Assembly: GCF_002934265.1 (NCBI RefSeq)
Contig: NZ_PTIX01000010.1
Span: 1-64,000 of the forward strand
Source: Actinokineospora auranticolor
Lineage (GTDB): Bacteria; Actinomycetota; Actinomycetes; Mycobacteriales; Pseudonocardiaceae
Length of the DNA stretch: 64,000 nt
Direction: 5' to 3'
How positions within the stretch are numbered: the first letter of the stretch is position 1; each line of letters starts with the position of its first letter. Under the pieces are notes generated by a model that saw only the letters and a list, made by a program, of their open reading frames with translations, was not told the DNA's origin and did no database searches. The position numbers and the translations under genes are program-made. Of this stretch, positions 27,199 through 35,589 are shown in pieces.

Positions 27199-28362
27199 AT
27201 GTCTCAACTCCCTGCTCCGCGCCGCGTGTTCCCCGCGGCGCTGCTGCTCCTGGCGCTGGCCCCGGTGGCCGCGCCCGCGTCGGCCGCGGACGACCGCGGT
27301 CCGGTGCTCTCCGCCGCTCCCCTGCCCCTGCCACCCGGCCACACCAGCGCCGACGCGGTCGCGCTCAACGAGCGCGGCGAGATCGTCGGCGGCAGCCGCG
27401 GCCCCGGGGCGTCGCGCGCCGTGCTGTGGCGCGGCGCGACCGTCACCGACCTCGGTCCCGGCGCCGCCACCGGGATCAACGAGCGCGGCCAGGTCGTGGG
27501 CGGCGAACAGGTGTCCGGGTCGGTCGGCGCGTACGAGCGCACGCCGCGGCTGTACTTCCGCGGCACGTCGACCGCGCTGCCGCTGCCCAACCGGGCGTTC
27601 GCGATCACCGGCCCGATCGCCGACGACGGCACCGCGCCGGTCGCCTTCCCCAGCACGACCCAGAGCTACCACATGGAGCGCGTCGGCTACTGGAAGGACG
27701 GCGCGTTCGTCGGCCTGCCCGTGCCGGGTCCGCACCTGAGCCTCAACGCGGTGAACAACAACGGCGTGCTGGCGGGCGCGTACGTGCCGCAGTTCGGCAA
27801 CCACCCGTACGCGTTCCGGTGCCAGGGCGCGACGTGCGAGGAGCTGGCCTGGCTGCCCGGCGCGACCGGCCTGGCGTCGGTGTCGGCGATCAACGACCGG
27901 GGCGCGATCGTGGGCACCATCGGCACCAACGCGGTGCGCTGGGACGGCGCGGCGGTGACCGGGCTGCCCGCGCTGCCGTCGGCGACGTGGTCGTCGGTGT
28001 CGGCGAACCGGCAGGCGGTCAACGAACGCGGCGACATCGTCGGCACCTCCGGCAACCGCGCGGTGCTGTGGCGCGACGGCCGGGTGGTCGACCTCGGGTC
28101 GCCGCTGGGCGGGGCGAGCGGCGCGGTGGCGGTCAACGACCTCGGTGACGTGGTCGGCTGGAGCGAGACCCCGGACTACTCGCGGCGGCAGGCCTTCCTG
28201 TGGCGGCAGGGCCGGGTCACCGACCTCGGCACGGCGGGCGCGCCGAACTCGACCAACGCGATGCCGACCGCGCTGAACAACCAGGGCGTGATCATCGGGC
28301 GGGCGGTGACGCCGCAGTGGGAGACCGTGCCGCTGCGCTGGACCGTCCGACCGCCGCGCTAG
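27199..28362 (+). CDS. Secreted HAF-repeat protein
   Basis: This 387-residue protein has a signal peptide (PAALLLLALAP, then APASAA). The rest is made of repeats in which a LNERG(E/Q)(I/V)VG motif alternates with AVLWRGATVTDLG. About seven such units are visible (for example INERGQVVGG, INDRGAIVG, VNERGDIVG, VNDLGDVVG, LNNQGVIIG). This is the extracellular HAF repeat pattern, probably a beta-propeller. Its function is unknown. The start at ATG 27199 fits the signal peptide, although the ribosome site is weak. Confidence 0.75.
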   Translation: MSQLPAPRRVFPAALLLLALAPVAAPASAADDRGPVLSAAPLPLPPGHTSADAVALNERGEIVGGSRGPGASRAVLWRGATVTDLGPGAATGINERGQVVGGEQVSGSVGAYERTPRLYFRGTSTALPLPNRAFAITGPIADDGTAPVAFPSTTQSYHMERVGYWKDGAFVGLPVPGPHLSLNAVNNNGVLAGAYVPQFGNHPYAFRCQGATCEELAWLPGATGLASVSAINDRGAIVGTIGTNAVRWDGAAVTGLPALPSATWSSVSANRQAVNERGDIVGTSGNRAVLWRDGRVVDLGSPLGGASGAVAVNDLGDVVGWSETPDYSRRQAFLWRQGRVTDLGTAGAPNSTNAMPTALNNQGVIIGRAVTPQWETVPLRWTVRPPR

Positions 28363-28379
28363 TCCACTCTTCGTCCACT

Positions 28380-28410
28380 GTGGAGCCTCGGGCCCGGCCC
28401 GGGGCTCCAC
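28380..28410 (+). terminator. GC-rich hairpin after the HAF-repeat gene
   Basis: GTGGAGCC (28380-28387) pairs with GGCTCCAC (28403-28410) just after the stop. There is no T-run. It overlaps one copy of the palindrome CCACTGTGG (28375-28383). Confidence 0.4.
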
Positions 28411-28463
28411 CCGGGAATATGTTTCCCGGCACCCGGACTCGATCAAGGCACTAGGGTGTCGGG

Positions 28464-29432
28464 ATGGCACACCTGTTAGGGCCGGTCGGGCTCAACGAGA
28501 CCGACAACGCGGTGTACCTCGCCCTCGCCACCACCCCGCGCGGGACGGCGCAGGACATCGCGGAATCCGCCGAACTCGCGCTCCCGGCCGTCCGCCGCGC
28601 GTTGCGCACCCTCACCGAGGCCGGGTTGGTCACCACCCTGCTGGCCCGCCCCATGCGCTACGTCGTGGCCCCGCCGGAGGTGTCCATCGACGCGCTCGTC
28701 TCGCGCAGGCAACAGGAGTTGGAGGGGCTGCGCGCCTCGGCCAGGGAACTGGCGCTGCGGCTGCGGGAGACACCCGCGTCGGCCGAGACGGACGTGGTGG
28801 AGATCCTGGAGGGCAACGACGTCATCCAGCACCGGTTGGCGCAGATGCAGTTGAGCGCGCAGGACGAGGTGCTGATCATCGACGCGCCGCCGTACCTGCA
28901 CGGCACACCGGTGCAGAACGACCAGGAACTCGTGACCCTGCGGCGCGGCGTGCGGTACCGCTCGCTCTACCACGGACCCGCCTTGCAGTTGCCCGGCCAC
29001 TACGAGCAGATGATGGCCTGCATCGCGGCGGGCGAGCAGGCGCGCACACTCGCGTCGGCACCGATGAAGATGCTCATCGTGGACCGCCGCGTCGCGCTGA
29101 TGCCGGTCTCGTTCGCCGCCGCGGAAACCAGGACGCGTCTGCTGGTGCACGCCGCACCGCTGGTCGAGGGCCTGGTGGTGTGCTTCGAGGCGCTGTGGGA
29201 ACAGGCCGCGCCGGTGCACGGCGGCAGCCAACCCCCGCGCGAGGGGCTGTCCGACCGCGACCGCCAAGTGCTGTCCCTGATGGCGGCGGGCCTGAAAGAC
29301 CAGGCCATCGCCCGCGCGCTGGGGGTGGCGCAGCGCACGGTGGTCCGCCGGATCGCGGAGATGATGACCACCCTCGGCGCCGACACCCGGTTCCAGGCGG
29401 GCATGCTGGCGGCCCGGCGGGGGTGGATCTAG
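28464..29432 (+). CDS. Regulator with TrmB-like N-terminus and LuxR-type C-terminal HTH
   Basis: This 322-residue protein has a TrmB-like winged helix at about 1-70 (GLNETDNAVYLAL, then AVRRALRTLTEAGLV), a coiled segment (80-105), a phospholipase-D-like or sugar-binding middle, and a LuxR HTH at about 258-315 (LSDRDRQVLSLMAAGLKDQA, then VAQRTVVRRI). Two DNA-binding domains in one chain are a known actinomycete class without a clear ligand. TAGGGT (28452-28457) lies 6 nt before ATG 28464, suggesting a leaderless mRNA. Confidence 0.75.
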   Translation: MAHLLGPVGLNETDNAVYLALATTPRGTAQDIAESAELALPAVRRALRTLTEAGLVTTLLARPMRYVVAPPEVSIDALVSRRQQELEGLRASARELALRLRETPASAETDVVEILEGNDVIQHRLAQMQLSAQDEVLIIDAPPYLHGTPVQNDQELVTLRRGVRYRSLYHGPALQLPGHYEQMMACIAAGEQARTLASAPMKMLIVDRRVALMPVSFAAAETRTRLLVHAAPLVEGLVVCFEALWEQAAPVHGGSQPPREGLSDRDRQVLSLMAAGLKDQAIARALGVAQRTVVRRIAEMMTTLGADTRFQAGMLAARRGWI

Positions 29433-29536
29433 CAGGGGAAGTGGACAGCGGGTCACCGACCGATCACGTTCGGTCGAGCCGGTGGTCACCCGGGCCGGGG
29501 GTTTGAGTCCGGGGGCGGAGGGCGTAGCGTCGGGGT

Positions 29537-29561
29537 TGTCACGATCACGCTGTCACGATCA
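29537..29561. promoter_or_regulatory. Direct repeat TGTCACGATCA x2
   Basis: TGTCACGATCA occurs at 29537-29547 and 29551-29561, 14 bp apart start to start, about 95 bp upstream of the STAS gene. It could be a regulator binding site, such as for the adjacent LuxR-type protein. No -10/-35 pair is evident. Confidence 0.3.
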
Positions 29562-29654
29562 TCCGGTGACGCCGCGTCGGAGATGCCATTCGGGTGTCAG
29601 ACCGAACTCGGACTACATTTTCTTCGTGGCCGCCCCGACACCTGGGAGCGCCAC

Positions 29655-29996
29655 ATGAGGTCGACCCCTCTGGAACTCGCCATCTCGCACGACCGCAGAG
29701 CCCCGGTGCTCCGGTTGAGCGGGGACATAGACCTGGCCACCTGCCCCACCGTGGAAGCCGCCCTGGCGGTGCGGCTGCGCCGGGCGCCTGCGCTCTTGGT
29801 CGTCGACCTGGGGGCGGTGGGGTTCATCGGGTCGTGCGGCCTGGAGTTGCTGGCGGAGACGCGGCGGACGGCGTTGGGGAGTGTGCGGGTGGCGGCGTGT
29901 GTGCCCGCGGTGCTGCGGGCTATGGAGGTCACGGGCACCATCGAGGCGATCGCGCCGTATCGCACCGTCGCTGACGCGTTGACGGTTGACGCCTGA
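29655..29996 (+). CDS. STAS-domain anti-anti-sigma factor
   Basis: This 113-residue protein is a single STAS domain: LRLSGDIDLATCPTVEAAL, then LVVDLGAVGFIGSCGLELL, in which the Ser of GSCGLELL occupies the phosphorylation site of SpoIIAA/RsbV proteins. It would bind an anti-sigma kinase when dephosphorylated. ATG 29655 has GGGAG 7 nt upstream. No kinase or sigma gene is adjacent. It ends 10 bp before repeat R4. Confidence 0.8.
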   Translation: MRSTPLELAISHDRRAPVLRLSGDIDLATCPTVEAALAVRLRRAPALLVVDLGAVGFIGSCGLELLAETRRTALGSVRVAACVPAVLRAMEVTGTIEAIAPYRTVADALTVDA

Positions 29997-30005
29997 TCTC
30001 TTGAG

Positions 30006-30096
30006 GTTGTCCACAGGCTTGATCATCTTTGGGCGGTTTTGTCGGTCCTCTTGGCTAGGATGGATAGTGGGGGCCGGAGGCATGCGTTGATCATCT
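30006..30096 (+). repeat. Dispersed element copy R4
   Basis: Exact TTGTCCACA at 30007-30015, then TTGATCATC, TGTCGGT, TAGGATGGA, GGGGGCCGGAGGC and TTGATCATC. Its right end is continuous with the 48-bp tandem array, so the array appears to have grown from the right end of the element. Confidence 0.8.
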
Positions 30097-30290
30097 TGCG
30101 GTCTGCGGGGTGCCGGTTGCGGGCGTGGCCGGGTTGATCGCTTTGTGGCCCGTGGGGTGTCGCTGGGGCCGGAGGCGTGCGTTGATCGCCTTGCGGCCTG
30201 CGGAGTGCCGTTGGGGCCGGAGGCGTGCGTTGATCGCCTTCTGATCTGCGGGGTGCCGGTCGGGGCCGTGGCCGGGTTGATCGGTCCGGC
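30070..30290. repeat. 48-bp tandem repeat, about five units
   Basis: TTGATC recurs at 30087, 30134, 30182, 30230 and 30277, a period of 47-48 bp. Units share GGGGCCGGAGGCGTGCG before TTGATC and a TGCGGGGTGCCG-like tail after it. A 48-bp period keeps a reading frame (16 codons), but no gene is supported. The units are imperfect and have no spacers, so this is not a CRISPR array. Confidence 0.85.
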
Positions 30291-30312
30291 TGTTCGCGGA
30301 AAAGCTGGGAGG

Positions 30313-30455
30313 CCCCGATTGGGCGAACTTGCTTTGCGCGGGGCCCCTACGAGCCTGCGGTGGGGCAAGAGCGGTGGGGAGGGGCAAGCCCCCACCCGCA
30401 GGAGAGCTTGGCAGGCCCGTCCCCCCACACAAAGCAAGTCCACCCAATCAAGGCG
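30313..30455. repeat. Long imperfect inverted repeat (hairpin or MITE-like)
   Basis: The outer 20-bp arms at 30317-30336 and 30430-30449 differ at two positions. The inner arms (CCTGCGGTGGGG at 30354-30365 and its partner ending at 30402) also pair. The whole could fold into one stem of about 60 bp per side. It sits between the two tandem arrays and contains no gene. Confidence 0.65.
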
Positions 30456-30483
30456 AATGGCAGGGGCGCGTTGCGTCAGGCGG

Positions 30484-30700
30484 GGCTGGGCTCAAGCGGC
30501 GGTTATGGGGTGGGTCCGGTACAGCCGCATTGCGTTCTGTGTGTGGTGGGTGGGTGGGATCCCGCGGCGGTTGCGGGGTGGGTCCGGTACCGCCGTGTTG
30601 CGCTGGGTGGGGGCTGGGATCCTGCGGCGGATTCGGGGTGAGTCCGGTACAGCCACGTTGCGGTGCGCGAGGGCTGGGATCCTGCGGCGGTGGTGGGGGT
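30484..30700. repeat. 60-bp tandem repeat, three to four units
   Basis: GGGATC recurs at 30556, 30616 and 30676 (60-bp steps). TCCGGTAC recurs at 30515, 30583 and 30643. Each unit contains CTGGGATCCTGCGGCGG, GGGTCCGGTAC and CCACGTTGCG-like blocks. A first, diverged unit starts near 30484. Its sequence is unrelated to the 48-bp array. Confidence 0.8.
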
Positions 30701-30794
30701 GGCTGGGAAGAGAAGGGTGTTGCTGGGCCGGGATTCGGGCGCGGGCGTCTGGGGGTGGTGGGGCGCCTGGGCAAGAAGGACGGCAGGAGCGGCA

Positions 30795-30886
30795 AGATGA
30801 TCAACGCGTGCCTCCGGCCCCCGGTATCCATGCTAGCGAGAGGGGCCGACAGTTCCGGGCGAAAATGATCAAGGCTGTGGACAACT
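30795..30886 (-). repeat. Dispersed element copy R5
   Basis: Minus-strand copy with an exact TTGTCCACA (30876-30884). Together with R4 in plus orientation it brackets the tandem arrays and hairpin as an inverted pair about 700 bp apart. Confidence 0.8.
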
Positions 30887-31197
30887 CTGGGCGCGTGTGT
30901 GAAAACGGCTCGGACGATGTGGTGGGGGCGCGTTGGGTCGGGCAGGAAGCGGGCTTTCACGGCGGTTTCCGGGGGGCCGAGGAGGAATCGAAACCCACCG
31001 ATGACGTGACGGGGCGTGTTGGGTCAGGCTGGGATTGTGCGGCGGGGTGCGCAGTCAAGCGCTTCGGGTTGGTGCTGGGTGGCGGTTGCGCGTCCGGCAT
31101 AGCGCGGCTGGGTGGAGGTCGGGGCTGGGTGTCGATCGTGGGGCGGCCTTCGGGGCAGGCGGTTGGCGTGGGCGGCACAGGCCAAGCAGGCGGGGCG

Positions 31198-31277
31198 GTT
31201 GTCCACAGGCTTGATCGTCTTCGGCCGGAACTGTCAGCGCTCGCCGGTAGATTGGATACCGGGGGCGGAGGCGCATC
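31198..31277 (+). repeat. Dispersed element copy R6
   Basis: Exact TTGTCCACA (31199-31207), TTGATC, CTGTCAGCG (one change from the usual TGTCGGT), TAGATTGGATACC and GGGGGCGGAGGC. The right TTGATC end is missing. It lies 35 bp from the end of surE. The interval 30887-31197 between R5 and R6 contains no supported gene. Confidence 0.75.
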
Positions 31278-31311
31278 CCCCTGCCTCAAGGGAAATCTCG
31301 GCGGGCGGGCC

Positions 31312-32070
31312 TCAGCGGGTGAACGGCGCGCGGTCGATTCGGGGGTCTTCGGCCACCGAGCGGATCGGTGTGATGGTCGGGTGGCCCGCCGCCAGCAGGG
31401 CGGCGTCGGTGCCCGGGGCGGGTTCCGCGTCGCCCGCCACGGTGGTCACGCCGATCGCCCCGTCGTCCAGGCGGGTCACGGAGCTGCGGACCGAGCCGAA
31501 TTCCGACAGGTCGGCCCACTTGAGGGTGGGCAGGTGCGCGGTCGGGACATTCGGGACGTTGACGTTGAACACCGTGCCCGGCGGGCAGTCGCGCAGGAGG
31601 TCGAGGACCTCCGGCACCAGGCTCGCCACCGTCTCCCAGTGCTCCACGGTCCCCCGCGCGGGCCACACGTCGAGGGAGAAGGCCGCCGCGCGGATACCCG
31701 CGACGCTCGCCGTCAGGGCCGCCCCCGCGGTGCCGGAGTGCAGGAGCGCGCGGCCGAGGTTGGCGCCCCGGTTGATGCCGGACAGCAGCACGTCCGGTCG
31801 TTCCCCGAACGCCCCCTGACAACCCGCCAGGGCGATCAGGCCCGGGTGGGCGCCGACGCCCAGTGCCGGGAGGCCGTCGAGGTCCACTTCCCGCGTCACC
31901 ACGCGGCGGTGGCTTTCCGCTGCTCGCAGGCTCGCGCCGGTGCCGCTGGCGTCGGTGAGCGGGGCGGCGACCGTGACCCGCAGACCGGCAGCGAGCGCCG
32001 CGGTGGCCAGCGCGCGCAGGCCGGGGGCCTCGACGCCGTCGTCGTTGGTGATCAGGGCCGTACCGACCAT
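31312..32070 (-). CDS. surE: 5'/3'-nucleotidase SurE
   Basis: This 252-residue protein has the SurE signatures: TNDDG with metal ligands D10 and D11, SGTGASL (the Ser ligand) near 42-48, and LLSGINRGANLG with the Asn ligand near 96. It hydrolyses 5'- and 3'-nucleoside monophosphates, and exopolyphosphate in some species. The start at ATG 32070 fits the family. The usual partner pcm is not adjacent. It ends beside repeat R6. Confidence 0.88.
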   Translation of the reverse strand: MVGTALITNDDGVEAPGLRALATAALAAGLRVTVAAPLTDASGTGASLRAAESHRRVVTREVDLDGLPALGVGAHPGLIALAGCQGAFGERPDVLLSGINRGANLGRALLHSGTAGAALTASVAGIRAAAFSLDVWPARGTVEHWETVASLVPEVLDLLRDCPPGTVFNVNVPNVPTAHLPTLKWADLSEFGSVRSSVTRLDDGAIGVTTVAGDAEPAPGTDAALLAAGHPTITPIRSVAEDPRIDRAPFTR

Positions 32071-32090
32071 GCCACCAACCTACCCGGGGA

Positions 32091-32945
32091 TCACACGTGG
32101 AAGACGATGTTGCGGGGGTGCATGCCGGGCGCGCGGTGCTGCCGGTAGCCCAGCGGCGCCAGGCGTTCGGCCAGGTCGGCGCGGGCGTAGCCGGTGGGGG
32201 CGTCGACGACGAGCAGCGGGCGGTCGCGGGTCAACAGGGTCGTGGCGCCGCGCAGCACGTCCGGTTCCGCGCCCTCGACGTCGACCTTCACCGCGTCGAC
32301 CCGCGGCCAGCCGCGGTGCGCCCACAGCTCGTCGAGCGGGAGCACCGGGCAGCGCACCTCCCCCGTCTCCGGCAGGGCGCCGCGGACCGGGTCGATGTCG
32401 GACTGGTGGGCGAAGCTGCTGTCCGGGTGCGTGGTGAACCAGGCGGAGGCCCGGCGCGGGCCCGCCGCCACCCGGATCAGCTCCACAGTGGACAGACCGG
32501 ACGCGGCCAGGTTCGCGCCGAGCGCGTCCGCGGTCAGCGGTACCGGTTCCAGCGCCCACACGAACGTGTCCGGCCGGTGCGCGGCGATCAGCAGGCTCAG
32601 CCACCCGACGTGCGCGCCGACGTCGACGAACACCCCGCCCGGCCGCAGCGCCGCCGTCAGGATCTCCGCTTCCCGGTGCTCGTGCCCGGCGGCGACCACC
32701 GCCGTCCTGGCCAGCGCGCCCTCGACGCGCAGGGAGACCCCCGGCGCGAGCGTCGCGGCGACCGGCGGTAGCGGACCGCGCGGCAGCACCCGGTCGAGCA
32801 CCGCCAGCACCGGCGAGCTCAGCGACCCGCGGGTGATCCGCGCGTGCGCCCGCGCCAGCCCGTGCGCCAGCCCCACGCGCACCGGCGCGGGCCTGCCCAC
32901 CCGCAGCGCGGGCCTCGGCAGCGTCGCGCTCCGCGGCCCGGTCAC
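32091..32945 (-). CDS. FkbM-family methyltransferase
   Basis: This 284-residue protein has FVDVGAHVGWLSLLIA (SAM-binding glycine loop), WALEPVPLTADAL (acidic motif) and DAVKVDVEGAEPDVLRG, the FkbM signature. Such enzymes O-methylate sugars or natural products. GTG 32945 is chosen because GGGAG lies 8 nt upstream; the open frame continues to 33212 but is arginine/proline-rich and has no start signal. It lies 20 bp upstream of surE on the same strand, so co-transcription is possible. Confidence 0.75.
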   Translation of the reverse strand: MTGPRSATLPRPALRVGRPAPVRVGLAHGLARAHARITRGSLSSPVLAVLDRVLPRGPLPPVAATLAPGVSLRVEGALARTAVVAAGHEHREAEILTAALRPGGVFVDVGAHVGWLSLLIAAHRPDTFVWALEPVPLTADALGANLAASGLSTVELIRVAAGPRRASAWFTTHPDSSFAHQSDIDPVRGALPETGEVRCPVLPLDELWAHRGWPRVDAVKVDVEGAEPDVLRGATTLLTRDRPLLVVDAPTGYARADLAERLAPLGYRQHRAPGMHPRNIVFHV

Positions 32946-33621
32946 GCCGCGCGCTCCCGCGCGGCAGCCGTCCCACGCGCCTTGGACCACACCAACCCCT
33001 TGCGCCACAACGATCCGTTCCCAACCATTGGAGTCCACAGTGGATTTTCCGCACCGCGGCGGGTGGCGACCGGTCTCCACTCCGGCGGGCGGGTCCAGGG
33101 GCGCGGGGACACCGGCGGGCTCCCATCCTTCGATACGGCGAACATCGCCGTCCCGTGGGGCGGCGGGGGCTCGATTGTGGACGTTGCGCGTGCCGGTCGG
33201 CGGGAACGCCACGGCGAGACAACCCGATCGGGTGGCGATCCGCCCACGACGACCGACGGTGCGCCACCCGCGCCGGGCCGAGAGCCCACCTCGGCACCGC
33301 GAAACCCACTCGATCGTGCTAACGGAGACCCGTAACGCGCCCGCTGCCTCTGCCCTGCATCGCGGGCCGTCACCACACCCGACGGTCGGCTCACTCGACT
33401 AGCGGATCTAACGCGACCACCAACCGGCAGTACGCCCACTGCGAGTGGGCCCCCACCCGGCCCTGCCACGGCGCCCGGCGCGGCGACACCGCCGGACGGG
33501 GGCGATCCACCCGGTTACCTGCCATCCTGGCCGGGGCCGACGGTGATCAACGCGCGGGTGCGCGCCGGGCGGACGGTGATCACCGGCAGCCGACGCCGCC
33601 CGCGCAACGGAAGGGATCGCC
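32946..33621. other. Gap without a supported gene
   Basis: No convincing coding frame is visible between the FkbM and fucose-synthase-like genes. It should hold both divergent promoters. One copy of the palindrome TCCACAGTGGA lies at 33034-33044. Confidence 0.4.
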
Positions 33622-34611
33622 ATGCGTGCCCCGGAGCTCACCCCGGACGCCCGGATCTTCGTCGCGGGCCACCGCGGCCTGGCCGGGTCGGCCCTGTGCA
33701 GGCGCCTGCGCGCGGCGGGCTACGAGAACCTGGTGCTGGCCGAGTCGTCCGAAGTGGACCTGCGGGCGCGCGGGGCGACCGCGCGGTTCCTGGCCGACAA
33801 CGCCCCGGCCGCGATCGTGCTGTGCGCGGCGCGCGGCGGCGGAATCGCCGCGGAGGCCGCCCAGCCCGCGGACTTCCTCTCCGACAACCTGCGCATCCAG
33901 CTCTCCGTGCTCGACGCCGCGCGGGCGCTGCGGGTGCCGCGGCTGCTGTTCCTCGGCTCGTCGCGGCTGTACCCGCGGGAGTCGCGGCAGCCGATCCGGG
34001 AGACGTCGCTGCTGTCGGGCCCGCTGGAACCGGCGAACCACACGTACGCCATCGGCAAGTTCGCGGGCATGGCGCAGGTGCGGGCGGTGCGCGAGCAGGA
34101 CGGCCTGCCGTGGATCACCGCGCTGCCGACCAACCTCTACGGCCCGGGCGACAACTTCCACCCCACCGACTCGCACGTGCTCGCGGGGCTGATGCGCCGC
34201 TTCCACGAGGCCGCGCAGACCGGTGCCGAGTCGGTCGCGGTGTGGGGCACCGGCACCCCGCGCCGCGAGTTCCTGCACGCCGACGACCTCGCCGACGCGT
34301 GCATCACCCTGCTGTCGCACTACGACCGGGCCGAGCCGGTGAACGTGGGCACCGGCCGGGACATCAGCATCGCCGACCTGGCCAGGATGATCGCGGACAC
34401 GGTCGGCTACCAGGGCGGCATCACCTTCGACCCCAGCCGCCCGGACGGCACGCCGCGGCGGGTGCTGGACATCGGTGTGCTGACGGCGCTGGGCTGGGCG
34501 CCGCGGATCCGGCTGCGCGCGGGGGTGGCGTCGACGTACCAGTGGTACCTCAACAGCCTGGCCCTGCCGCGCCCCCGGATGGCGGTGCGCGGCCACGAGG
34601 TGGTCCGCTGA
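33622..34611 (+). CDS. GDP-L-fucose-synthase-like SDR epimerase/reductase
   Basis: This 329-residue extended SDR protein looks like Fcl: GHRGLAG (16-22) for NADP binding, LGSSRLYP (111-118), the YxxxK pair Y142/K146 and NLYGPGDNFHP. The expected Cys after the catalytic Ser pair (SSC in E. coli Fcl, C109) is Arg here (R115), while a His in DSHVLAGL is kept. The loss of this acid/base Cys argues against assuming normal GDP-fucose synthesis. GDP-mannose dehydratase (gmd) is not adjacent. ATG 33622 has GGAAGGGA about 7 nt upstream. Confidence 0.7.
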   Translation: MRAPELTPDARIFVAGHRGLAGSALCRRLRAAGYENLVLAESSEVDLRARGATARFLADNAPAAIVLCAARGGGIAAEAAQPADFLSDNLRIQLSVLDAARALRVPRLLFLGSSRLYPRESRQPIRETSLLSGPLEPANHTYAIGKFAGMAQVRAVREQDGLPWITALPTNLYGPGDNFHPTDSHVLAGLMRRFHEAAQTGAESVAVWGTGTPRREFLHADDLADACITLLSHYDRAEPVNVGTGRDISIADLARMIADTVGYQGGITFDPSRPDGTPRRVLDIGVLTALGWAPRIRLRAGVASTYQWYLNSLALPRPRMAVRGHEVVR

Positions 34612-34653
34612 TAGGTTCGACCGCGTCGGTTTCCAGGCGGGCCCGGGGAGGGG

Positions 34654-35448
34654 GTGGCCGCGCTGGGTGCCTCGGCGTGGGGACCCGGGCGGTTGGACCG
34701 CGCGCGGTCGGTGCCGCTGTGGTCGCAGTTGCGCGCGGACCTGCTGCGGCGGGTCGACGCGGGCGAGTTCGACGACGCGTTCCCGGGTGAGCTGGCGCTG
34801 GCCGCCGAGTACGCCGTCAGCCGCAACACCGTGCGCGAGGCCCTGCGGCGGCTGCGCGCCGACGGGACCGTGGTCGCCGGGCGCGGGCAGCCGCCCAGGC
34901 TGGGCCGGTCGACGGAGATCACGCAGCCGCTGGGCGCGCTGTACAGCCTGTTCGCATCGGTTCAGGAAGCCGGGCTGACGGCCCGCAGCGTCGTGCTGGT
35001 GCTCGACCGCCGCGCCGACGGGGTGGTGGCGACCCGGCTGGGCCTGGAGGAGTCGACCCCGCTGCTGTACCTGGAGCGCCTGCGCCTGGCGGGCGACGCG
35101 CCGCTGGCGGTGGACCGCGTCTGGCTGCCGTACGCGCTGGCCGCGGGGCTGCGGGCAGCCGATTTCGCCGAGACGTCGCTGTACCGGGAACTGGACGAGC
35201 GGTGCGGCCTCCGGTTGACGGCCGGGCAGGAGCGGATCCGGGCCGTGACCCCCACCCCGGGCGAGCGGCGGCTGCTGGCCGCGCCGGTGGGCACGGCGGC
35301 GTTGGCGGTGGACCGGCTCGGGCTGGTGGACGGGACGCCGGTGGAGTGGCGGCACACGGTGGTGCGCGGGGACCGGTTCAGCGTGGTCGCGGAGTTCTCG
35401 GCGCGCGCGGGGTACCAGCTCGGCGTCCACTCGGGACAGTGGGAGTGA
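34654..35448 (+). CDS. GntR/HutC-family regulator with UTRA domain
   Basis: This 264-residue protein has a GntR winged HTH (about 22-85: PLWSQLRADLLRRV, ELALAAEYAVSRNTVREALR) and a UTRA effector domain (about 105-260: PLLYLERLRLAGDAPLAVDR). The family senses sugars, amino sugars or histidine-pathway metabolites. GTG 34654 lies only three bases after GGGGAGG, so the true start may be a downstream codon. It is in the same direction as the preceding gene, 42 bp away. It lacks the DasR-typical N-terminus. Confidence 0.8.
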   Translation: MAALGASAWGPGRLDRARSVPLWSQLRADLLRRVDAGEFDDAFPGELALAAEYAVSRNTVREALRRLRADGTVVAGRGQPPRLGRSTEITQPLGALYSLFASVQEAGLTARSVVLVLDRRADGVVATRLGLEESTPLLYLERLRLAGDAPLAVDRVWLPYALAAGLRAADFAETSLYRELDERCGLRLTAGQERIRAVTPTPGERRLLAAPVGTAALAVDRLGLVDGTPVEWRHTVVRGDRFSVVAEFSARAGYQLGVHSGQWE

Positions 35449-35557
35449 GTTCGCCGGGAATAGGTGCTCCGCAGTGGACTGCGGCACCCGGGGCAATCAT
35501 CGGATGCCCCGACGAGTGAACAGAAATGGCAACTGGTAAGGACTTCTGACGCAGGAC

Positions 35558-35589
35558 GGGGCGCCGAGCCCTGCTGTGCTCGGCGCCCC
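35558..35589 (+). terminator. Perfect 11-bp hairpin after the GntR gene
   Basis: GGGGCGCCGAG (35558-35568) pairs with CTCGGCGCCCC (35579-35589) over a 10-nt loop. It has no T-run. The remainder of the gap (35590-35878) shows no gene; TCCACAGTGGA occurs at 35822-35832. Confidence 0.55.

Noticed and set aside
30070-30700. CRISPR array
   Set aside because: The tandem units are contiguous, imperfect and 48 or 60 bp long, with no unique spacers and no cas genes nearby.
34654-35448. The GntR/UTRA regulator as DasR
   Set aside because: It is of the same subfamily, but its N-terminus and HTH differ from DasR as I know it, and it is not near amino-sugar genes.
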